Source: CAYQOX01 sp964419335
GTDB lineage: Bacteria; Hinthialibacterota; Hinthialibacteria; Hinthialibacterales; Hinthialibacteraceae
Length of the DNA: 64,000 nt
Reading direction: 5' to 3'
NCBI GenBank assembly: GCA_964419335.1
Contig: CAYQOX010000026.1
Location: 1 to 64,000, forward strand
Under the pieces are notes generated by a model. That model saw only the letters and a program-made list of their open reading frames with translations, was not told the origin of the DNA and did no database searches. The position numbers and the translations under genes were made by a program. This document shows positions 17,295-24,130 of the stretch, one piece after another (positions within the stretch are counted from its first letter, which is position 1; each line of letters starts with the position of its first letter).

Positions 17295-17299
17295 CTAAA
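17277..17299. promoter_or_regulatory. Operator-like inverted repeat over the suf -35
   Basis: A perfect dyad of 10-bp arms around GCT: TTTAGTTGAC, GCT, GTCAACTAAA. It covers the -35 element. Its inner part (TTGAC-N3-GTCAA) is repeated at 17254-17266, 28 bp centre to centre, close to three helical turns. The repressor is not identified; no regulator gene adjoins the operon. Confidence 0.6.
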
Positions 17300-17391
17300 T
17301 AAACTAAAAATTTTATTTAATTGGTCAATTTTATTCTTTTTTACCAGAAATAAGCCGAATTTACCCGCCCAAAACTCTATTCTACCCCCAT

Positions 17392-17422
17392 AAAAAAACG
17401 GGCAGCTCTAGCGACCGCCCGT
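17392..17422 (-). terminator. Intrinsic terminator after the 17458-19548 gene
   Basis: On the minus strand ACGGGC and GCCCGT form the stem, followed directly by a run of seven T. It lies about 36 nt past the stop codon of the exported repeat protein and separates it from the suf promoter. Confidence 0.75.
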
Positions 17423-17457
17423 TCCGCTTTCACAACTCCAGCATAAAAACAAAAAGT

Positions 17458-19548
17458 TTAACGCTTCTGAGAACGCCGTGAAGCCTGCTTCCGCTCTTTC
17501 ACCGCCTCGCTCTCACGCACAGCCTCACGCGCGGCAGGCAATAGTTCCACATTCATCGTTCGGTTCTTCACTTTGCTTGCCTGCACCACATCCTTTTTCG
17601 CCGAGCCGTTCGCCAACTCCCAATATCCAGCAAATCCAAACAATTCCTTCTCACTTGTATTCACCGCCGCGTTCCATACCGTAAACAATTCTATCGCATC
17701 TCCCGCGCCCACACTTACATTTTCCGGCGCCTCGCTCATTTCATGCAGGATTATAGGATTCGACGTATAGGCATGCTCCACCGCATCATACCATCTCGCC
17801 CAAACCGTTCCATCCCGGTTATCATACCAGGACACCACAAACTCTCCCTCCCCCCACGCACTCACGGCAGGATTGGAACATTCATTCTCCGCTTCCCCAT
17901 CATCAATCAAAAATTCATCCACAATCCGCTCGCCATCCTGAATCACAGCGGCAAAAATGTGGCTCTCATTCAAAGTCTTATCACTTTCATTTTCCCACAC
18001 CACCAAATAATACCCCTCCGAATACGCCACCTTGGGCTCATGGGCTTGATCCTGATAATCATCAGGCTGACTTACATTGATTTCGGGTATCGTATCTGGC
18101 AAAGCCAGTTCATTGGTCAGCTCCGTCTCCATATCATAATAACGCGCGTAAATATCCTTCCGCTTCTCATCGCCCACAATCACCCGGTCATCACTCCATA
18201 CCGACAAAATCCTGCCCTGCTCATCCATTGCCACATCAATTTCATATACATTCGTATTTTCCCGCGGTATATTGATCAAATAATCCACTTCCCCTACGGT
18301 GGCTATTTTTTTCCCATCCCATAGGAATCGTCTCCCAAATTGATCGGTTAAAACATTCCGGTCATCCTTCCAACATACCACCAAATCACCATGATCATTC
18401 ACCGCAATCGCTGGATCTACCGCATTCGTATCTTCAAACAAAAGGTTCACCTCAAAATCCTCATCAACCAGTTTCTCCCCTTCTGAATCCACCTGGGTAA
18501 GATAAATGCTGTATAGCTTTTCTAAGCTTCGGTTATCCGACCAAACAAGATGCCGCGTCCTCCCCTCATCGATCGCCATCGCAGGGTCTTCCGCCGAGGT
18601 ATTTTCAAAAGTCTCATTCACAAGATATGGGCCAATAATCTCTGCCTCCTCTGTGTCAATATGACGCAAATAGATATCTTGAAACCCTTCTACAAAGTCC
18701 GAAGAAACCACCCCAAACAGCCTCCCCTGATCAAAATCAACCTCCGGCATGGCGACATCGCCATCCAGTTCCGCTTCACTAAATTGGAAGGTATCCCCCA
18801 CCAAGGTATCCCCCTCGCTCTCGGTCGGCGTTGGGGTTATCGTCGGCGTAACCGTCGGGGTGGGCATAGGCGGAGTTGGAGTCCCTACCCCCGGTTCACC
18901 AATATCAAAAATCGCCCGCAACTCAGAGTCCGCCACCCTTGATTCATCCAATGGATACATCTCATAATTGTCAAACACCACCGTCACCGAGGTTGTCTCT
19001 TCTGAAGCAGGCACCGCCACTTGAAAAAAAGGAATCATGGCTTGTTTCTCCGCCCGGTAAACCGCGATGATCCGGTGATAATCCCCCATCAAATCTCCAC
19101 TTTGGGCTTGATAGGTATACGAAAGACTCCCGTCCATATCCTCCAAGCTACCCCCTTCGGGAACATTCAACGCTCCCATGGCCACCGTCCCCCCCTCATC
19201 CATGGCTAACACGGATACTTTCAACACCACTAACCGCTCCCCAGTAGGTATCGTCGGTCCGGTGATAAACGATCCCTGTCCCGATAAGGCGGTCACTCGT
19301 ACCCCGCGTCCATCCGTATACCTAGGATGCTCCTCACTCATCGGAATCAACTCATTCTTAACCGATGCCGGCTCATACGCTCCAAAACCGGCCGCCATGT
19401 GGCTCCATTGAGTTTGTTCAAAACTCTCTTCATTAAACGTGGCATGGAGCATAGGCTCCACCGCCCACCCAGGTTGTATACAAATAAACATAAATGTCAT
19501 AATGACAAAAACGAAACTTTTTAACGCATAATAATTTAAAGAAATCAT
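17458..19548 (-). CDS. Exported repeat protein with WxDxR-type blades and Pro/Thr linker, function unknown
   Basis: Not recognised as a named family. A signal peptide (residues 1-29) is followed by a beta-rich domain of about 190 residues that looks like a carbohydrate-binding jelly roll (MLHATFNEESFEQTQWSHM at its start). A Pro/Thr stalk (TPTPPMPTPTVTPTITPTPT) comes next. The second half holds repeats with a common core: LVWSDNRSLEKLYSIYLTQV, VVCWKDDRNVLTDQFGRR, SVWSDDRVIVGDEKRKDIYA, VVWENESDKTLNESHIFAAV and VSWYDNRDGTVWARWYD. This recalls sialidase/BNR-like beta-propellers but lacks the strict Asp box. The C-terminus is a basic helical tail. GGGAGG lies 6 nt before the start. An extracellular or periplasmic binding protein is a reasonable inference. 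Confidence 0.75.
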   Translation of the reverse strand: MISLNYYALKSFVFVIMTFMFICIQPGWAVEPMLHATFNEESFEQTQWSHMAAGFGAYEPASVKNELIPMSEEHPRYTDGRGVRVTALSGQGSFITGPTIPTGERLVVLKVSVLAMDEGGTVAMGALNVPEGGSLEDMDGSLSYTYQAQSGDLMGDYHRIIAVYRAEKQAMIPFFQVAVPASEETTSVTVVFDNYEMYPLDESRVADSELRAIFDIGEPGVGTPTPPMPTPTVTPTITPTPTESEGDTLVGDTFQFSEAELDGDVAMPEVDFDQGRLFGVVSSDFVEGFQDIYLRHIDTEEAEIIGPYLVNETFENTSAEDPAMAIDEGRTRHLVWSDNRSLEKLYSIYLTQVDSEGEKLVDEDFEVNLLFEDTNAVDPAIAVNDHGDLVVCWKDDRNVLTDQFGRRFLWDGKKIATVGEVDYLINIPRENTNVYEIDVAMDEQGRILSVWSDDRVIVGDEKRKDIYARYYDMETELTNELALPDTIPEINVSQPDDYQDQAHEPKVAYSEGYYLVVWENESDKTLNESHIFAAVIQDGERIVDEFLIDDGEAENECSNPAVSAWGEGEFVVSWYDNRDGTVWARWYDAVEHAYTSNPIILHEMSEAPENVSVGAGDAIELFTVWNAAVNTSEKELFGFAGYWELANGSAKKDVVQASKVKNRTMNVELLPAAREAVRESEAVKERKQASRRSQKR

Positions 19549-19676
19549 GAGACGCCTCCCATGGTATGATTTACCTCTTCATTTTATCGTACAATAATGA
19601 GTTCCGACTATTTGACTCCCGATTTCACCCGCTCATTATACACACCTCCAACGCCTTCCCACAAAATAAAAAAAAA

Positions 19677-19894
19677 TGGTTCATCCTGTCTTTGAGTACA
19701 TTTTAACGAAAACAGAACATGATTCTAAAGTAAGAACCATAGCTATTTTCAATGGATATGAATCGAACCAAAACCCTGAAGGGGATTGTGTGGAGCGGCT
19801 TTCGGAACAAGCAGCCCTTAAGGCCGCGCGGAAACAAGCAGAACCCATCCTCGAGGCGTTTGTCCATAAAAAAATACTCACTTTCGTGATGAGC
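19677..19894 (+). repeat. Dispersed repeat, copy A
   Basis: About 218 nt that align end to end with 23100-23327. Both start TGGTTCATCCTGT and end TTCGTGATGAGC. A 53-nt core (19778-19830 against 23211-23263) differs at only three positions. The copy carries an open 93-codon frame (19676-19957) whose middle, CVERLSEQAALKAAR, is read in the same frame in copy B. The repeat may therefore be a decayed coding fragment or a small repeated gene. No terminal inverted repeats or target duplications are obvious. Confidence 0.75.
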
Positions 19895-19988
19895 CGAAAA
19901 AAACCATTCCCCCTAACAACAAGAGAATATAGAATTATACTCCTACTGTACCAGTAAAAATTTCATAAGAAATCATACACATTCCACG

Positions 19989-20702
19989 ATGACAGAAATC
20001 AAAGCACTCTTTTTTGACCTTGATCAAACCCTGGGCAACGATCGCGAAAGCAATCAACGTTCTCTCTCCGAAGTGATGCCGATGATTCGAGAGACCTTTC
20101 CGCACCTCGATGAATCAATCTTCACCCACATCTTCTTCAAAACCAACAATGCTCATTGGGGAAACTATGATGAATCCCCCATCGGCTCCATGAAAGACCC
20201 CGTCGAGGTTCGCACCCACATCTTCGAAGATAGTTTCAAGCACTTGGATCTTTCTCCCAACAACGGCTTTTCTGCCTCCCTAGCGAAAATCTTCCAAGAA
20301 ACACGAGCCAAAACCTACCGCTGTTTCGAGGATACCCTCCCGGTGCTCCAGACCCTACAAGGCAAAATCCCCATGGTGTTGGTCACCAACGGCAATTCCA
20401 TCATGCAGCGCTTAAAACTTGAAGTATGTAACTTGAATCCTTACCTCCAACACATTTTCATCGCTCAAGAGGTGGGCGAATCCAAGCCCAAACCCACCAT
20501 CTTCCGGCAAGCCTTACAAGCGGTTCAACTTCAACCTCACGAAGTCCTTATGGTAGGTGATAACCCCGAAAAAGACATCTTTGGCGCCAAATCCGTCGGC
20601 TTACAAACCGCCTGGATCATCCGCAACGAACCCAAAAAGAGCCCTTTTCCTAAACCCGATTATACGTTCGAAAACTTATCTCCGCTCAAAGACTTTTTAT
20701 GA
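19989..20702 (+). CDS. HAD-superfamily hydrolase, subfamily IA
   Basis: A 237-residue haloacid dehalogenase-type phosphatase. Motif I is FFDLDQTLGND with nucleophile Asp10 and general acid Asp12; motif II is VLVTNGN; motif III is the lysine of ESKPKPTIF; motif IV is MVGDNPEKDIFGAK. The alpha-helical cap between motifs I and II is typical of class C1 enzymes such as YjjG-like nucleotidases or N-acylneuraminate-9-phosphatase relatives. The natural phosphate ester cannot be told from sequence. It starts 95 nt after repeat copy A and lies upstream of the DMT transporter on the same strand. Confidence 0.88.
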   Translation: MTEIKALFFDLDQTLGNDRESNQRSLSEVMPMIRETFPHLDESIFTHIFFKTNNAHWGNYDESPIGSMKDPVEVRTHIFEDSFKHLDLSPNNGFSASLAKIFQETRAKTYRCFEDTLPVLQTLQGKIPMVLVTNGNSIMQRLKLEVCNLNPYLQHIFIAQEVGESKPKPTIFRQALQAVQLQPHEVLMVGDNPEKDIFGAKSVGLQTAWIIRNEPKKSPFPKPDYTFENLSPLKDFL

Positions 20703-20761
20703 GCTTTCGCCACAATTGGTTTCACGATTCCACGAAGTACCAGAAAACTTAAGGTAAACGC

Positions 20762-21727
20762 ATGAGTTCTCTTCCAACCCGTACCACCTGGCCTTATTCC
20801 TTCAAAACCTGGTTAGCCGGCATTTTTTTCGCCATTCTCGCCCAAGCCCTCTTCGGAACCACCTTCGCTTTCAATAAATATGTCATCAACCACGATGTCG
20901 ACCCCATTTTACTCGGCTTCAATCGTATGACCTTGGCCACGCTCACCTTCCTCCCCCTGCATCTCTTCCTCGCCAATAAAACCCGCTGGAACCGACCGGA
21001 TTGGATTTCGATCTTCCTGATCGGCGGCCTTTTCGCCGCCAGCGCCATCATGCTGGAATATATGGGCACCAAATACACCACCGCCTCCAATGCCTCTCTC
21101 ATCATCTCCACCGAAGCGGTCTTTTCCACCTTTCTCGCCGTCCTCCTGCTGCGCGAACACCTCAATTTCCCCACCATCATCGGGGGGATCTGCGCCCTGA
21201 TTGGCATGGCACTGGTCATGCTGGATGATATCCGCCACCTGGAAATTGAAGTCGGCTCCTCCCTGCTGGGCGATCTCCTCGTGCTTACCTCCGTCGTTAG
21301 CTGGGGACTTTACACCATTTACAGTAAGAAAATCCTCGCCCATTCCGATCCCATCCAAACCATTTTCTACGGTTCCCTCTTCTGCGCCTTAACCTTATCC
21401 CTCGTCAATTTATTCAAAGGCACCTACTCCCAAATCTTCACCATGAACACCAAAGCCTGGTCTGCCACCCTCTATTTAGGCATTTGCTGTTCCGGTTTTG
21501 GCCACTTTTTTTACTACCACGCCCTCAAACGTCTGCCCGCCTCCATCGTTTGCATGACATTAACCTTGCTGCCCGTCTTCGGCGTACTCTTTTCTATTCT
21601 CTTACTGCACGAAACCCTCTCCCTCTCCACCTCCATCGGCGCCGTCATCATCATCGGCGGCTTAGCCTACGCGGTCTGGCCCCGCGAAAAACCCTCGATT
21701 CCAGTACATCCCGGCCAAGTGGGCTAA
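20762..21727 (+). CDS. DMT-superfamily transporter (EamA family)
   Basis: Integral inner-membrane protein of 321 residues with about ten hydrophobic helices in two EamA repeats. The first repeat includes FAILAQALFGTTFAFNKYVI and EYMGTKYTTASNASLIISTE; the second includes LLGDLLVLTSVVSWGLYTIY and YYHALKRLPASIVCMTLTLL. The second repeat ends with a Pro/Arg tail in the cytoplasm. Such carriers export amino acids or other metabolites, but the substrate is not predictable. The gene is 59 nt after the HAD hydrolase gene, so the two may be co-transcribed. Confidence 0.9.
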   Translation: MSSLPTRTTWPYSFKTWLAGIFFAILAQALFGTTFAFNKYVINHDVDPILLGFNRMTLATLTFLPLHLFLANKTRWNRPDWISIFLIGGLFAASAIMLEYMGTKYTTASNASLIISTEAVFSTFLAVLLLREHLNFPTIIGGICALIGMALVMLDDIRHLEIEVGSSLLGDLLVLTSVVSWGLYTIYSKKILAHSDPIQTIFYGSLFCALTLSLVNLFKGTYSQIFTMNTKAWSATLYLGICCSGFGHFFYYHALKRLPASIVCMTLTLLPVFGVLFSILLLHETLSLSTSIGAVIIIGGLAYAVWPREKPSIPVHPGQVG

Positions 21728-21832
21728 TCTTCAAACAATCCAAAAAGTTATAGGTACATCTATACGAATGGAATTCTCTCTATTAAGATAAAATCTAATT
21801 CATAATACTTACGAAAATCCATGGAGGACATG

Positions 21833-23029
21833 ATGAAACAATTCTTACTTGGGTCATTATTGAGCGTGGTGTTTGTTTTCCCTATGGCCGCCGCCGAGAA
21901 CACCAAACCGATCCCCCTCTTTAACGGGGAAAACCTGGACGGCTGGCATGAAGTGGGCGGGGGCAAATGGACAGTCCAAAACGGTGAAATCATCGGCGAA
22001 ACCGGTGATGGACGTTACGGCTGGCTGGTCACCGACAAAGAATACGCGGATTTCATCCTCAAACTGAAATTCAAACCGGAAGCCAAAGGCAACTCCGGTG
22101 TTCAATTTCGCTCGATGGTCATGGATGGCGACATGTATGGCTACCAAGCTGAACTCGATCCCGTTGTCGGCAACCACACCGGCGGCGTTTACGATGAACG
22201 CACCGGCCGTGGATGGCTCGCCCAACCCACGCCGGAGCAAGAAAAAATCCTCCAGCCCAACCAATGGAATACCTACAAAATCAAAGCCATAGGCGATCAC
22301 ATCCAAACCTTCCTCAATGGCGAACAAATCGTCGACTTCCACGATAACCGCTCCATAAAAGGGATCATCGCCCTCCAGGTCCATAGCGGTGAAGAACCTC
22401 CCGTCAAAATTCGCTGGAAAGATCTCACCCTCCAAGACTTGGGCTATGGCAAAGGATGGAAACCTTTATTCAATAGCGAAAACCTTGATGGCTGGGAAGA
22501 ACACGGCAAAGAAAAATGGTACGTCGAAGATGGCGTCTTAGTCGGCCAAGCGGTCACGGATGAATACGGCTATCTTTCCACAGAAGAAACCTTCAAAGAC
22601 TTCGTCGTCCGCCTCCAATTCAAAGCCACCGGCTCCGGCAATAGCGGCTTATTCTTCCATTCCCGCTTCGAAGGGGTTAACGTCTTCGGGGTGCAAGCCG
22701 AAATCGATCCCAACCCCAACCGCCACACCGGCGGCTTATATGAAAGCGGAGGGCGTGGTTCTGAAGGCACCCGCGGCTGGATCGCCCAACCCAGCGAGTT
22801 CGCAGAAAAACTCCTCAATCCCATTGGCGAATGGAACGACATCCGCGTCTGGGTCAAAGGCAATCACATCGTCACTCACGTCAATGGCTGGAAAGCGGTC
22901 GATCTTGTGGATGAGGATCAATATTTCAAAGAAGGAAAAATCGCCCTCCAACTTCACAGCGGCGGCGAAGCCGGTATCCAATTCAAGGATATTTACATCA
23001 AAACATTCGATGACAAAAAAGAAGAGTAA
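21833..23029 (+). CDS. Exported tandem DUF1080 (3-keto-disaccharide hydrolase-like) protein
   Basis: A secreted protein of about 398 residues. The start at 21833 has GGAGG (21823-21827) 5 nt upstream and gives a signal peptide (MKQFLLGSLLSVVFVFPMAA); ATGs at 21821 and 21830 are alternatives. It contains two DUF1080 domains in tandem. Each starts with a Phe-Asn motif (LFNGENLDGWHEVGGGKW and LFNSENLDGWEEHGKEKW) and contains a GNSG motif (KGNSGVQFRS and SGNSGLFFHS), then a HTGG(V/L)Y motif and a closing IALQ(V/L)HSG. Characterised relatives act on 3-keto-glycosides, by hydrolysis or elimination, in PVC and Bacteroidetes bacteria. A Tat-exported Gfo/Idh/MocA dehydrogenase that could make such substrates lies 1.1 kb away on the other strand. 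Confidence 0.88.
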   Translation: MKQFLLGSLLSVVFVFPMAAAENTKPIPLFNGENLDGWHEVGGGKWTVQNGEIIGETGDGRYGWLVTDKEYADFILKLKFKPEAKGNSGVQFRSMVMDGDMYGYQAELDPVVGNHTGGVYDERTGRGWLAQPTPEQEKILQPNQWNTYKIKAIGDHIQTFLNGEQIVDFHDNRSIKGIIALQVHSGEEPPVKIRWKDLTLQDLGYGKGWKPLFNSENLDGWEEHGKEKWYVEDGVLVGQAVTDEYGYLSTEETFKDFVVRLQFKATGSGNSGLFFHSRFEGVNVFGVQAEIDPNPNRHTGGLYESGGRGSEGTRGWIAQPSEFAEKLLNPIGEWNDIRVWVKGNHIVTHVNGWKAVDLVDEDQYFKEGKIALQLHSGGEAGIQFKDIYIKTFDDKKEE

Positions 23030-23047
23030 AAACGCTCCCTGAGAATT

Positions 23048-23076
23048 TGAAAGGGCGGGGTCTCCCCGCCCTTTCA
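23048..23076. repeat. GC-rich palindrome, copy 1 (loop TCT)
   Basis: A perfect 13-bp stem, TGAAAGGGCGGGG with CCCCGCCCTTTCA, and loop TCT. The same palindrome with loop AGA, that is the inverted orientation, lies at 24040-24068. It directly follows the DUF1080 gene and may serve as its terminator, though only three T follow within the stem arm. Confidence 0.7.
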
Positions 23077-23099
23077 TGTGTCATAAGCAATAACCATTT

Positions 23100-23327
23100 T
23101 GGTTCATCCTGTATTTCAGTACTTTTTGAAACCCAGAAAAGAAAACATGACATAATTCTAAAAGCGAGATTTATGACTTTTTCAATCCCAATGAATCGAA
23201 CCAAGACGCCGAAGGGGCTTGTGTGGAGCGGCTTTCGGAGCAAGCGGCCCTTAAGGCCGCGCGAAGACAAGCGGAACACATCCCCAAGGCGTTTTCTCCC
23301 AAAAAAGTACGCACGTTCGTGATGAGC
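23100..23327 (+). repeat. Dispersed repeat, copy B
   Basis: Second copy of the repeat at 19677-19894, same orientation. It is about 10 nt longer, with the length difference in the first half. The reading frame shared with copy A runs gap-free from about 23151 (HNSK) through ESNQDAEGACVERLSEQAAL and the conserved KK...TFVMS end. A TGA just upstream (23148-23150) breaks the frame from the repeat start. It lies inside the region bounded by the two GC-rich palindromes. Confidence 0.75.
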
Positions 23328-23340
23328 ACCATCCTTCTTT

Positions 23341-23667
23341 TTAATGCCGCTCCATCGCCTCACGCAAGATCTCATTAATCCGCGTTTGATACCCTGGCCC
23401 TTGCTCTTTAATCCATTCAACCACATCAGCATCCAAACGAACGGTAATCCGTTTTTTGGGGTTCTCTTTAGGAGGTCGTCCCGCACCTCTTTTGAAAAGG
23501 GAGTCGGCCTTCTCTTCACCAAGAATTTCTGGCAACACTTCTTGGGCTGAGCGTCCCCGAGCAAAATCCTCCTCTCCCCATTCAGGATTATCGCTATCCT
23601 GCTCAAGGCCCCGATGAATCTCGTTATTCTCTTCGTTCCTAGGGAGTTTCTTCTTTTTTCTTTTCAT
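23341..23667 (-). CDS. brnA: BrnA-type antitoxin
   Basis: A 108-residue protein ending in the BrnA/RHH signature: NPKKRITVRLDADVVEWIKE, then GPGYQTRINEILREAMERH. The ribbon-helix-helix region would bind the operon's own promoter and pair with the upstream BrnT. The N-terminus is Lys/Glu rich and probably flexible. It overlaps brnT by 29 nt, the usual toxin-first order in brnTA loci. The 3' end lies 13 nt beyond dispersed repeat copy B. Type II toxin-antitoxin assignment is from family knowledge. Confidence 0.82.
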   Translation of the reverse strand: MKRKKKKLPRNEENNEIHRGLEQDSDNPEWGEEDFARGRSAQEVLPEILGEEKADSLFKRGAGRPPKENPKKRITVRLDADVVEWIKEQGPGYQTRINEILREAMERH

Positions 23668-23920
23668 AACGTCTAACCTCCCTTTTATTCGCCTTCCGCA
23701 AACTAATAATTCGTATATTTTCTTTCCTCACAGTGAAAACAAGGCAATGCAATCGCCCTTCTATCGGAGCAAAAGCAACAAATCGTCGTTCACCATAATT
23801 ATTTCTAATGTCTTCAAATATAATAGCATTTTCCCATTCAAAACTCTCAATCACTGTAAAATCCACGTTGTGAATTAATTTATTCTGAAATTGCTTGTTT
23901 ATATCCCACTCATACTTCAT
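23639..23920 (-). CDS. brnT: BrnT-type ribonuclease toxin
   Basis: A 93-residue BrnT/DUF497 family protein: YEWDINKQFQNKLIHNVDF at the N-terminus, then YGERRFVAFAPIEGRLHCLV, FTVRKENIRIISLRKANKRE and a final Arg/Tyr/Lys-rich tail. This is the normal size and motif order for BrnT, a RelE-fold RNase. The start codon lies only 7 nt past a near-consensus -10 and has no Shine-Dalgarno sequence, so translation may be leaderless. The brnA antitoxin gene follows with a 29-nt overlap. Confidence 0.86.
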   Translation of the reverse strand: MKYEWDINKQFQNKLIHNVDFTVIESFEWENAIIFEDIRNNYGERRFVAFAPIEGRLHCLVFTVRKENIRIISLRKANKREVRRYEKKKEETP

Positions 23921-23923
23921 CTA

Positions 23924-23955
23924 ATTATTGTACATACAATAATACATGGTGTCAA
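23924..23955 (-). promoter_or_regulatory. brnTA promoter with overlapping operator dyad
   Basis: On the minus strand TTGACA (23955-23950), 17 nt and TACAAT (23932-23927) form a near-consensus promoter. A perfect dyad ATTATTGTA-CA-TACAATAAT (23924-23943) covers the -10, as expected for autoregulation by a BrnA dimer. The predicted start point is at or next to the brnT ATG. Confidence 0.58.
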
Positions 23956-24039
23956 TTATTTATGTAAAGGTCATTTTCATAAGGTGGATTTCATTCCTTA
24001 CAGCAAAATGCCAAAAAAAATTTTCATTCCCCCCCAAGC

Positions 24040-24068
24040 GGAAAGGGCGGGGAGACCCCGCCCTTTCC
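24040..24068. repeat. GC-rich palindrome, copy 2 (loop AGA, inverted)
   Basis: GGAAAGGGCGGGG and CCCCGCCCTTTCC pair perfectly around AGA. It is the reverse-complement version of the palindrome at 23048-23076, differing only in the outermost base pair. Together the two copies bracket dispersed repeat B and brnTA. It lies about 60 nt past the 3' end of the Gfo/Idh/MocA oxidoreductase gene. Confidence 0.7.
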
Positions 24069-24130
24069 TGCTTTCATAGAACTAATAGAAATCTGCCCGC
24101 CATTCTTTAATGGGGGTCACTCAAAAATCA

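Noticed and set aside
17251..17299. Cyanobacterial SufR operator (CAAC-N6-GTTG)
   Set aside because: The half sites have the opposite order and the spacing does not fit; kept as an unassigned operator.
22998..23606. Minus-strand frame of 202 codons across the repeat copy and brnA
   Set aside because: It crosses the palindrome, the repeat and brnA in another frame; no domain and no conserved start.
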